From Candidatus Pelagibacter sp. (GTDB lineage Bacteria; Pseudomonadota; Alphaproteobacteria; Pelagibacterales; Pelagibacteraceae), in contig JAOHEU010000012.1 in assembly GCA_028097645.1 (NCBI GenBank), positions 1-21,883 of the forward strand: a DNA stretch of 21,883 nt, in the 5' to 3' direction. Every line of letters starts with the position of its first letter. Positions within the stretch are counted from its first letter, which is position 1. A program made the position numbers and the translations under genes. Of the stretch, positions 1 through 6,640 are shown piece after piece. The notes under the pieces were generated by a model. That model worked only from the letters and a program-made list of their open reading frames with translations, was not told the origin of the DNA and ran no database searches.

Positions 1-597
1 ATAAGGATTGATTGGTTTACATATTAATGCTCCTAATTCCATTAATGCTTGTGCATAATCGCTAGCTCTTAAAGATGTGCCAAATATTTTTTTTTGTTTG
101 ACCAAATTATCTTTTTGAATTTGATTTTCATTCTTTAAATAAAGATATCTTTTTAAAACTCTTTCGATATTACCGTCTAAAGGAATAATAGCTTTGTTAA
201 ATGCAATAGCCATAATGGCACTTGCAGTATAATCACCAATTCCAGGAAGTGACTTAAGGTCTAAAAAGTTATTAGGTAAATTTTTATTAAAATCTTTGAT
301 AACAATTTGTGCAGTTTTTTTTAAATTTTTAACTCTTGAATAATAACCAAGTCCCTCCCACAGCTTAATTAATTTTTGATCGTTAAATTTTGCAAGAACT
401 TCTAAGTTTGGAATGTATTTTATAAATCTATTAAAATAAGGAATTACAGTTGCAACTTGTGTTTGTTGCAACATAAACTCACTAACCAGGGTATAATATT
501 GCTTTTTTTTAGAGGATGTTTTTTTTCTCCAGGGCAATGTTCTTTTATGAATATCGTACCAATTGAGAATTTTATTTGTTATTATTAATTCTTTCAT
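1..597 (-). CDS. mutY: A/G-specific adenine glycosylase MutY, 3' end cut by window edge
   Basis: Base-excision repair glycosylase that removes adenine mispaired with 8-oxoguanine. The 199 visible codons read as a MutY N-terminal catalytic domain. LPWR is at residues 21-24. The SEFMLQQTQVATVIPYF motif carries the presumed catalytic Glu40. GLGYYSR is at 82-88. A helix-hairpin-helix (LPGIGDYTASAI, 117-128) is followed by the catalytic Asp141 in PLDGNIERVL. The first presumed iron-sulfur Cys (LGALICKP, residue 193) lies just before the cut, so the remaining cluster cysteines and the C-terminal 8-oxoG recognition domain are outside the window. The ATG at 595-597 directly abuts the ATG of the divergent DUF721 gene. 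This neighbour order is common in alphaproteobacteria. Family call is secure from the motifs. Confidence 0.96.
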   Translation of the reverse strand, partial: MKELIITNKILNWYDIHKRTLPWRKKTSSKKKQYYTLVSEFMLQQTQVATVIPYFNRFIKYIPNLEVLAKFNDQKLIKLWEGLGYYSRVKNLKKTAQIVIKDFNKNLPNNFLDLKSLPGIGDYTASAIMAIAFNKAIIPLDGNIERVLKRYLYLKNENQIQKDNLVKQKKIFGTSLRASDYAQALMELGALICKPINPY

Positions 598-1086
598 ATG
601 CAATTTAAAGATAATACTAAGCAGAGAAGTAAAACCATTCAAGGTTTAAGATCATTCAAAGACACTTTGCCAAAGAATGTAAAAAAAATTATAAATAAAA
701 AAGGACATATTTATTCTGAAACATTAAGTAACTGGAAATATATAGTTGGTGAGGATTTGTTTAAAGTTTGTTACCCAAAAACATTTAAAAACGCGAACAA
801 GTTTGGGGTAAGCACCTTGCTTATAATGGTCAAACGAGGCCATGAGGTTGATATGGAATATTCAAAAAAAGACATAATGGACAAGATGAATAGTTTTTTT
901 GGTTATACAGTAGTTGAAAAGCTTAAATTTATAAGTTTTGATGATGAAAAAAAAATTTTTACTAAGAAAGAAACTAAACAAGAAAATGTCGCAATTAATA
1001 AATACCAAGATAAAATTAATAATGTTAAGAATGACAAAATAAAAAAATCACTTATCGAATTAACCAAGGTATTTAAAAATAAATGA
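598..1086 (+). CDS. DUF721 / DciA-like protein
   Basis: A 162-residue DUF721-family protein. The N-terminal half fits the family pattern: a W-x-x-IVG-x-x-L-x(5)-P stretch (residues 47-60) and a later FFGYTVVEKLKFISF segment, like the usual '(I/L)N..LG..vv..i.f'. In many bacteria members of this family (DciA) load or regulate the replicative helicase; that role here is inferred from family only. The C-terminal third is Lys/Asn-rich and probably disordered. An in-frame TAA at 586-588 means the ATG at 598 is the earliest possible start, and it touches the start codon of divergent mutY with no spacer. Its TGA overlaps the next ATG (ATGA), suggesting translational coupling with the DsbA-like gene. 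Confidence 0.82.
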   Translation: MQFKDNTKQRSKTIQGLRSFKDTLPKNVKKIINKKGHIYSETLSNWKYIVGEDLFKVCYPKTFKNANKFGVSTLLIMVKRGHEVDMEYSKKDIMDKMNSFFGYTVVEKLKFISFDDEKKIFTKKETKQENVAINKYQDKINNVKNDKIKKSLIELTKVFKNK

Positions 1087-1661
1087 AAAAAATTTTAGCT
1101 TTTACTCTTATATTTTTTAGCACCATCTCAAGTATTAATGCAGAAGAAATAAAAAGAATATTTGTTGGCAATGAAAATGCAAAAATAACTATTATCGCAT
1201 TTGAGTCATTAACCTGTAGTCACTGTGCAAACTTTCATAAAGATGTATATCCTCAATTAAAAGAAGAATATCTTGATACAGGTTTAGCTAAAATTGAATT
1301 CAGACACTTCCCGTTAGATGTTGCGGCCTTCAATGCTTCTAAAGTTTCCCAATGTAAAAACGACGGTGATTCGGCAATTTTAAATAGTTTATACGCCAAC
1401 CAGCAAAAATGGGTTAAGGGTAGTTCCGTACAAGAAGCTAATGAAAATCTTCAAAAATTCCTAGTCAATGAAGGCTTCGATGTAGATTTTGAAAAATGCA
1501 TTAACAATAAAGAAATAGAAGATTTTGTTCTAAATGACCGAGTAGATGGAGCTAAAAACTTTAAAGTAAATTCTACTCCTACGATAGTCATAAATGACAA
1601 AAAATTTGAAAAAACTCTCACTTATAAAAATTTAAAAAAAGCTCTAGAAAAACTGATATAA
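1083..1661 (+). CDS. Secreted DsbA-like thiol:disulfide oxidoreductase (thioredoxin fold)
   Basis: A 192-residue periplasmic thioredoxin-fold protein of the DsbA/DSBA-thioredoxin_4 type. An N-terminal signal peptide (about residues 1-20, ending SSINA) is followed by FESLTCSHCANFHKD with the redox pair Cys45-Ser-His-Cys48. The cis-proline loop is STPT with Pro166. Two further cysteines, Cys91 and Cys139, lie in the helical insertion. It probably oxidises or isomerises disulfides in exported proteins, but the substrate cannot be told from sequence. It overlaps the DUF721 gene by 4 nt and is followed 8 nt later by smc. The same DUF721-dsbA-smc order recurs in alphaproteobacteria, so the position is ancestral rather than acquired. 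Confidence 0.9.
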   Translation: MKKILAFTLIFFSTISSINAEEIKRIFVGNENAKITIIAFESLTCSHCANFHKDVYPQLKEEYLDTGLAKIEFRHFPLDVAAFNASKVSQCKNDGDSAILNSLYANQQKWVKGSSVQEANENLQKFLVNEGFDVDFEKCINNKEIEDFVLNDRVDGAKNFKVNSTPTIVINDKKFEKTLTYKNLKKALEKLI

Positions 1662-1669
1662 GTTAATGC

Positions 1670-4243
1670 ATGGAGTTTAAAAAAATCCAATTAAATGGAT
1701 TTAAATCTTTTGCAGATAAAACAAATTTTCTAATTGAAGAAGGCCTAACAGGAATAGTGGGTCCTAACGGATGTGGAAAATCCAATATTGTTGAATCTTT
1801 AAGATGGGTAATGGGAGAAACATCTGCAAAAAGCATGCGTGGCTCTGGAATGGAAGATGTTATCTTTAATGGTACTTCCAATAAAGCTTCAAAGAATATT
1901 GCAGAAGTTTCTATTGATGTAGAGAATAAAAACAATGAAGGACCTGTTCAATATCGAGATTTAGATCATATAAGTGTTAGAAGAAAAATTGAAAAAGATA
2001 AAGGTTCTAAATTTTATATTAATGATAAAGAAGTAAGAGCCAGAGATGCTCAAATGTTTTTTGCGGATCTCTCAACTGGTGCTCACTCACCTTCCATGAT
2101 TAGCCAGGGACGTATTGGAGCATTAGTGACTGCAAAACCAACTGATCGAAGAGCAATTTTAGAAGAAGCCGCAGGAATTTCTGGTTTACATGTAAGAAGA
2201 CATGAGGCTGAACTAAGATTAGGAGCTGCAGAAAACAATCTTAAAAGAGCTGATGAGTTACGAAGACAACAAGAAAAACAATTGGCTAATCTTCAAAAAC
2301 AAGCAGAGGAAGCTACAAAATACAAATTAATTTCTGAAGAAATTAAAAAAATTGAAGCAGGATTATATTACTTAAAATTATTAGAGATTGATAAAGAGAT
2401 TAAAATCGAAAATGAGATTAATAATGAAGCAGGAGGAGAAGTAGAAGGATTTAACAATAAAATAGCTGAACTTGAAAATTTAATCAAAACAGCAACTGAA
2501 AAAGTATCTCCTCTAAGAGAAAAAAATATTGAGAACTTGTCCAGAATTCAAAGGCTTAATCTTGAACTACAAAGTTTAGATGAAGAAAACACTAGAATAC
2601 AAGATGAAATAGAATCTATCAGTAAATCAATAAAAACTCTTGATGAAGATATAAATAGAGAAAGAGGAATTATCATAGATGCTAATTCAAACGAAAAAAG
2701 ACTTAAAGAGGAAAAAGCAGATCTAATAGAGGTAGATTCTAAATATTTTGAAACTGAAAAACTATCTAATGAAGACTTAGAAAATGCCAAGAAAGAACTT
2801 AAAAAAGAACAAGAAGCTGTAGACGAAGTTGTAAATAATATTGCGGAAGGAAGCATAAATACAAGTTTAGGACCCATTAAAAATGTTAAAAACTCTATCA
2901 ATAGAGTTAAAGAATTGATTGATATCAATGAAATCAATCAAGCAGTTACATTGCTAGACAGATGCAACATTGAACTTGATAATTTTTTAAATGATTTAAA
3001 AAATGAAAAAAGCAGACAAGAACTATTAAGTGTAAATGAAAAGTCACAAAATATAAAACAACTTCAAGAAAAATACGCTGATGCATATAGTAAAAATCAA
3101 TCAATCAAAAATGAGTCAATTAAACGTAATGAAAGAATTAAAACAATTGAAACTGAAATTGAAAGTTGGAAAAACTTATTATCAAATTCAGAAAAAATGG
3201 TTGCTGAATTAACTGAACGAAAAAATAAACTTTCTGATCAATTAAAAGAACTAGACAATCAACCTAGAGTTCAAGCAGAAAGAAAAGGTCAAATTTCTGA
3301 AAATCTAAGAATTTCTGATAAAGAAAAAATTGATAACGATGCAATTATTGAAGAGACTGATAATAAAATAGAAACATTAAGAAATGAGTTAAATAAAATT
3401 CAAGAACAATCTATTCAAATTAGAGAAAGAAAAGCAAGTTCGGGAGCAACAATAGAAGGTCTCCAAAAAAGAAAAAGTGATTTATTAGATAGAATAAATT
3501 CTGAATTAAGTTTATCTGAAGATAATATTTTAGAAAATTCTAATCTATTTGGCGCTGAAGAATTGCCAGATGCAATTGATCAAGAAGATGCTTTAGACAA
3601 AAAAAAACAAGAAAGAGAAAGTTTGGGGTCTGTTAATTTAAAAGCTGATGAAGAAACTAGTAAATATGAAGATGAAATTAAAAAAATGGAACAAGATCGT
3701 TCAGACTTAGTGACAGCAATAGTGAAATTAAAAGATAGCATTAATGAACTTAATCAAAAAGGAAGAGAAAGATTAATTGAGGCTTTTGAGAAAGTTAATA
3801 GAAAATTTAACGAAGTATATACAAAACTTTTTAATGGTGGAAATGCTAAATTAGAATTAGTCGACTCAGATGACCCATTAGAAGCAGGATTGGAAATGCT
3901 AGTTAGCCCTCCAGGCAAAAGACTTCAATCAATAACATTACTTTCGGGTGGTGAACAAGCACTTACTGCTTTATCTTTAATTTTTGCAGTTTTTTTAACT
4001 AACCCATCTCCTATCTGTGTATTAGATGAGGTTGATGCCCCTCTTGATGATGCTAACGTCACAAGGTTTTGTAATTTACTTGAGGAACTAATTAAAATTA
4101 CTAATACAAAATTTATTATTGTAACTCACCACGCACTAACGATGTCTAAAATGAATAGGCTTTATGGGGTAACTATGCCAGAAAAAGGTATAAGTCAGCT
4201 AGTAGCTGTTGATTTACAAAAAGCAGAGAGTATGGTTGCCTAG
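1670..4243 (+). CDS. smc: Chromosome segregation SMC ATPase, short form lacking a recognisable hinge
   Basis: SMC-family ATPase for chromosome organisation and segregation. The N-terminal half-head has Walker A GPNGCGKSN (residues 31-39), then a Q-loop-like ISQGRIGALV and RRAILEEAAGISG. The C-terminal half-head has the signature LSGGE (758-762), Walker B VLDEVDAPLDD with Asp786/Glu787, and a THHALTMSKM switch region. The C-terminal DPLEAGLEMLVSPPGKRLQS and SQLVAVDL segments match alphaproteobacterial SMC closely. Between the heads lies almost only Lys/Glu-rich predicted coiled coil. At 857 residues it is about 300 shorter than typical bacterial SMC (about 1150-1200), and I cannot find the glycine-rich hinge. 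The reading frame is intact, so this is a compact form rather than a pseudogene. It sits downstream of dsbA and 9 nt before atpI. Confidence 0.93.
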   Translation: MEFKKIQLNGFKSFADKTNFLIEEGLTGIVGPNGCGKSNIVESLRWVMGETSAKSMRGSGMEDVIFNGTSNKASKNIAEVSIDVENKNNEGPVQYRDLDHISVRRKIEKDKGSKFYINDKEVRARDAQMFFADLSTGAHSPSMISQGRIGALVTAKPTDRRAILEEAAGISGLHVRRHEAELRLGAAENNLKRADELRRQQEKQLANLQKQAEEATKYKLISEEIKKIEAGLYYLKLLEIDKEIKIENEINNEAGGEVEGFNNKIAELENLIKTATEKVSPLREKNIENLSRIQRLNLELQSLDEENTRIQDEIESISKSIKTLDEDINRERGIIIDANSNEKRLKEEKADLIEVDSKYFETEKLSNEDLENAKKELKKEQEAVDEVVNNIAEGSINTSLGPIKNVKNSINRVKELIDINEINQAVTLLDRCNIELDNFLNDLKNEKSRQELLSVNEKSQNIKQLQEKYADAYSKNQSIKNESIKRNERIKTIETEIESWKNLLSNSEKMVAELTERKNKLSDQLKELDNQPRVQAERKGQISENLRISDKEKIDNDAIIEETDNKIETLRNELNKIQEQSIQIRERKASSGATIEGLQKRKSDLLDRINSELSLSEDNILENSNLFGAEELPDAIDQEDALDKKKQERESLGSVNLKADEETSKYEDEIKKMEQDRSDLVTAIVKLKDSINELNQKGRERLIEAFEKVNRKFNEVYTKLFNGGNAKLELVDSDDPLEAGLEMLVSPPGKRLQSITLLSGGEQALTALSLIFAVFLTNPSPICVLDEVDAPLDDANVTRFCNLLEELIKITNTKFIIVTHHALTMSKMNRLYGVTMPEKGISQLVAVDLQKAESMVA

Positions 4244-4252
4244 ACTAAATAA

Positions 4253-4528
4253 ATGCCAAAAGATCCGTTCAAAACTCGCTTAGAGATTGCAAAAAGTAAA
4301 ATTTCAAAGAAAAATCTCTATAATAAAAAGGATAATCCATCATCTATTGGAACTGCCTTCAAATTGAGCACAGAATTAGTGTCAGCTGTGGCTGTAGGGA
4401 CAATTATTGGGTTTATTTTTGACAAGACCTTTGGTACTAAACCCTGGTTTATATTAATATTTTTTTTTGTGGGTGTGGTTGCTGGAATTACCAACGTGAT
4501 TAGATCTGCAAAAAATATGCAAAAATAG
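4253..4528 (+). CDS. atpI: AtpI-like ATP synthase assembly protein
   Basis: A 91-residue membrane protein heading the F0 operon. It has a charged Lys-rich N-terminus (about residues 1-30), then two hydrophobic helices: STELVSAVAVGTIIGFIFDK (roughly 39-58) and WFILIFFFVGVVAGITNV (about 65-82). The two-helix hairpin with a short FGTKPW connection is typical of AtpI/AtpR-type proteins encoded before atpB in proteobacteria. These help c-ring assembly or ion supply and are not part of the final enzyme. It starts 9 nt after smc and ends 9 nt before atpB, so no intergenic promoter is evident; one could lie inside the end of smc. Confidence 0.88.
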   Translation: MPKDPFKTRLEIAKSKISKKNLYNKKDNPSSIGTAFKLSTELVSAVAVGTIIGFIFDKTFGTKPWFILIFFFVGVVAGITNVIRSAKNMQK

Positions 4529-4537
4529 ATAAAATTT

Positions 4538-5272
4538 ATGGCATCAAATCCAATGACTCAATTCAATGTGCACAGAATTGGACCAGAAATTAAAATAGGC
4601 ACATTTGATATTTCATTTACAAATGCAAGTTTGTTTATGATTATTAGTTCAGTTGCGATTCTATTAATTTTTAATCTTGGATCAAAAAAAAATTCATTAA
4701 TACCAAATAAAATCCAACTGCTAGCAGAACTTAGTTACACATTTGTTTCAAAAATGATTAGTGATACAGCTGGTCTTAAAGCAAAACCATATTTTGCTTT
4801 TATATTTTCACTTTTTATGTTTGTGCTCTTTTGCAACATGTTTGGAATGATACCTTATACTTTTACTGTTACTAGTCATATCATTGTAACATTTGTTTTA
4901 GCTGCATTTATTTTTATAAGTGTAACAATTATTGGATTTACGAAACATGGTTTTGGATATTTAAAACTATTTGTACCAAGTGGGGTTCCTGCAGTACTAC
5001 TTCCACTGATTGTGGTTATAGAAATAATTTCTTACTTGAGTAGACCAATAAGTTTATCAGTTAGATTATTTGCTAACATGATGGCAGGTCATACAATGAT
5101 GAAAGTTTTCGGAGGCTTTGTAATAAGTCTTGGAATAGTTGGTGGATGGCTTCCACTGAGTTTTTCGGTTGCATTAACAGGTTTGGAGATCTTAGTTGCT
5201 TTTCTTCAGGCGTATGTTTTTGCAATTTTAACCTGCATCTATTTAAATGATGCATTAAATTTACACCATTAA
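4538..5272 (+). CDS. atpB: F0F1 ATP synthase subunit a
   Basis: Membrane stator subunit forming the two proton half-channels next to the c-ring. The 244-residue protein has several hydrophobic segments. The conserved helix ISLSVRLFANMMAGHT carries the essential arginine (Arg176), with Asn180 and His185 nearby, and is preceded by IEIISYLSRP. The C-terminal LTGLEILVAFLQAYVFAILT segment is the second conserved helix. MFGMIPYTFT (101-110) is also typical of subunit a. Length matches alphaproteobacterial a subunits (about 245-250). It lies between atpI and atpE in the standard F0 order. The F1 genes (atpHAGDC) are not in the window; a separate F1 operon is normal for alphaproteobacteria. Confidence 0.97.
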   Translation: MASNPMTQFNVHRIGPEIKIGTFDISFTNASLFMIISSVAILLIFNLGSKKNSLIPNKIQLLAELSYTFVSKMISDTAGLKAKPYFAFIFSLFMFVLFCNMFGMIPYTFTVTSHIIVTFVLAAFIFISVTIIGFTKHGFGYLKLFVPSGVPAVLLPLIVVIEIISYLSRPISLSVRLFANMMAGHTMMKVFGGFVISLGIVGGWLPLSFSVALTGLEILVAFLQAYVFAILTCIYLNDALNLHH

Positions 5273-5279
5273 TTAACAT

Positions 5280-5285
5280 AGGAGG
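5280..5285 (+). promoter_or_regulatory. Strong Shine-Dalgarno for atpE
   Basis: A full AGGAGG lies 5 nt before the atpE ATG. This is the clearest consensus ribosome binding site I noticed in a window where most starts have weak or no SD. It fits the need for many more copies of subunit c than of other F0 subunits. Confidence 0.8.
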
Positions 5286-5290
5286 ATATA

Positions 5291-5518
5291 ATGGAATTAG
5301 AAGCAGCAAAAATGATCGGAGCAGGTCTAGCAGCAATAGCTTTGGCTGGAGCCGGTGTTGGTATCGGAATAATTTTTGGAAATTATTTATCGGGTGCAAT
5401 GAGAAATCCATCTGCAGCACAAAAACAATTTCCTAATTTGCTTTTAGGTTTTGCACTTGCAGAAGCAACAGGATTATTTGGATTAGTAGTTGCATTAATC
5501 ATTCTATTTGCGTTTTAA
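5291..5518 (+). CDS. atpE: F0F1 ATP synthase subunit c
   Basis: The 75-residue proteolipid that forms the rotating c-ring. It is a two-helix hairpin: helix 1 contains the glycine pattern GAGVGIG (20-26), the polar loop contains RNPSA (38-42), and helix 2 contains the ion-binding Glu58 in FALAEATGLFGLVVALII. The sodium-type signature (a Gln on helix 1 and a Ser right after the Glu) is not seen: Ala59 follows Glu58 and no Gln lies in helix 1. A proton-driven ring is therefore the better inference. A strong AGGAGG precedes the start. Length is standard for alphaproteobacteria. Confidence 0.97.
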   Translation: MELEAAKMIGAGLAAIALAGAGVGIGIIFGNYLSGAMRNPSAAQKQFPNLLLGFALAEATGLFGLVVALIILFAF

Positions 5519-5523
5519 ATTTA

Positions 5524-6114
5524 ATGATTAAAAAAATATATTTTCAGTCAATATTTTTTAGCTTCCTTTTTTCATTGGAAGCTTTTGCAGCTGAAAGTGG
5601 AGGTATGCCTCAATTAAATCCAGAATTTTGGATTTCACAAATCTTTTGGTTAACTCTAACTTTTGGAATTTTGTATATAGTTTTATCAAAATTAATACTT
5701 CCAAAAATTAGTGACAACCTAGAGTCTAGAAAATCACAAATTTTAGAAAATATTGAGGCTGCAGAGAAACAAAGACAAAATAGTGAAGAAAAGCTTAAAG
5801 AATATGAAGAAATTGTTTCAAAAAGTAAGATGGAAGCAAAAAATATTTTTAATCAAGCAAGAGAAAAAGCATTAAAAGACATTAGTGCTAAAAAAGACGT
5901 TCTGGACAAGCAAATTGATGATGAAATTGGCAAGGCAGAACAAGAAATAAAAGAACTACAAAAAAGTGCGCCTGATAAAATTAATAAGATAGCAATTGAG
6001 ACTTCATCAGAATTGATACAAAAACTTATTGGTGCTGAAGTGAATAACAGTAGTATTTCAGCAATTGTAGATGACTTATCAAGAAGAAGTGGAGATAAAT
6101 ATTATGGCAATTGA
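5524..6114 (+). CDS. atpF': F0F1 ATP synthase subunit b'
   Basis: The first of two tandem b-type peripheral stalk genes, the divergent b' found in photosynthetic bacteria and alphaproteobacteria. The 196-residue product has an N-terminal signal-like stretch (about residues 1-22, ending EAFAAES), then the b' hallmark GMPQLNPEFWISQIFW, one transmembrane helix (about 36-58), then a long charged coiled coil to the C-terminus. It forms a heterodimer with subunit b that links subunit a to F1. It follows atpE by 5 nt, and its last 11 nt overlap atpF. Whether the N-terminal stretch is cleaved cannot be decided from sequence alone. Confidence 0.93.
   Translation: MIKKIYFQSIFFSFLFSLEAFAAESGGMPQLNPEFWISQIFWLTLTFGILYIVLSKLILPKISDNLESRKSQILENIEAAEKQRQNSEEKLKEYEEIVSKSKMEAKNIFNQAREKALKDISAKKDVLDKQIDDEIGKAEQEIKELQKSAPDKINKIAIETSSELIQKLIGAEVNNSSISAIVDDLSRRSGDKYYGN
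6091..6094 (+). promoter_or_regulatory. Shine-Dalgarno deciding the atpF start
   Basis: GGAG ends 9 nt before the ATG at 6104, inside the end of atpF'. It supports the ATG at 6104 over the in-frame ATG at 6071, which would add 11 mostly polar residues (MTYQEEVEINI) before the membrane helix. Confidence 0.6.
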
Positions 6115-6601
6115 TGCAACTTTTTGGGTAGCAGTTTCATTTGTAATTTTTTTTGGAGCTTTAATTTATCTTAAAATTCCTCAGAAAGTCACTGAGATGT
6201 TAGATAAAATGATATCTGATATCAAAAATGAAATTGATGAAAGTGAAAAACTAAGAACTGAGGCAAAAACATTGCTAGATAATGCACAGAATAAATTAGA
6301 TAAAGCACAAACAGTAAGTAATGAAATTTTAGATGAAGCAAAAAAAGATTCGGACAAATTAATAATTGAGCTAAATGATAAATTTCATAAATCATCTGAA
6401 ATTAAAAAGAATTTAGCTGAAAATAAAATAAGCCAAATGAAAGAAGCTGCAATTAAAGAAATTAAAGATGCGTCAATTAAAATTGCGGTAGACTCAGTTA
6501 AAAAAATTATCACAACTTCTGTTGATAAATCTAAACTTGATGCAGTATTTCAAAAAAACTTAGATGAAACTAAGGAAGAGTTAAAAAAGATTAACTCATA
6601 A
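6104..6601 (+). CDS. atpF: F0F1 ATP synthase subunit b
   Basis: The second peripheral stalk subunit, 165 residues from the ATG at 6104. The N-terminus MAIDATFWVAVSFVIFFGA leads straight into one membrane helix, followed by LKIPQKVTEMLDKMISDIKNEIDES and a continuous Lys/Glu/Ala coiled coil, as in alphaproteobacterial subunit b. A longer in-frame start exists at 6071 but lies within atpF', lacks an SD and would put charged residues before the helix; the GGAG at 6091 favours 6104. It pairs with b'. This gene ends the F0 operon; the retinal cluster begins 39 nt later on the same strand. Confidence 0.94.
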   Translation: MAIDATFWVAVSFVIFFGALIYLKIPQKVTEMLDKMISDIKNEIDESEKLRTEAKTLLDNAQNKLDKAQTVSNEILDEAKKDSDKLIIELNDKFHKSSEIKKNLAENKISQMKEAAIKEIKDASIKIAVDSVKKIITTSVDKSKLDAVFQKNLDETKEELKKINS

Positions 6602-6640
6602 TATTCTTACAATTATTTTAAAAAACTATAAATTGTTAAA
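6602..6640 (+). promoter_or_regulatory. Possible promoter for crtI-crtB-crtY-blh
   Basis: This 39-nt gap between atpF and crtI holds a TATAAA (5 of 6 bases of a sigma70 -10 box) at about 6629-6634. A poor -35 candidate, TTCTTA, lies 17 nt upstream. In DNA this AT-rich such matches are frequent by chance. No terminator hairpin is visible in the gap, so read-through from the atp operon is equally possible. Confidence 0.25.

Noticed and set aside
1663..1935. 90-codon minus-strand frame over the start of smc
   Set aside because: It lies antisense to the Walker A region; its content is dictated by the conserved smc head.
2548..2937. 129-codon minus-strand frame inside smc
   Set aside because: The Ser/Leu/Phe-rich translation is what the antisense of Lys/Glu coiled-coil codons gives; no independent support.
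5073..5420. 115-codon open frame on the minus strand across the atpB-atpE junction
   Set aside because: It is antisense to two highly conserved subunits; its Leu/Ser/Gln-rich product has no recognisable motif and no SD.
6071..6103. Upstream ATG for atpF
   Set aside because: It lies deep in atpF', lacks an SD, and adds polar residues ahead of the membrane helix; the GGAG-preceded ATG at 6104 matches the family N-terminus.
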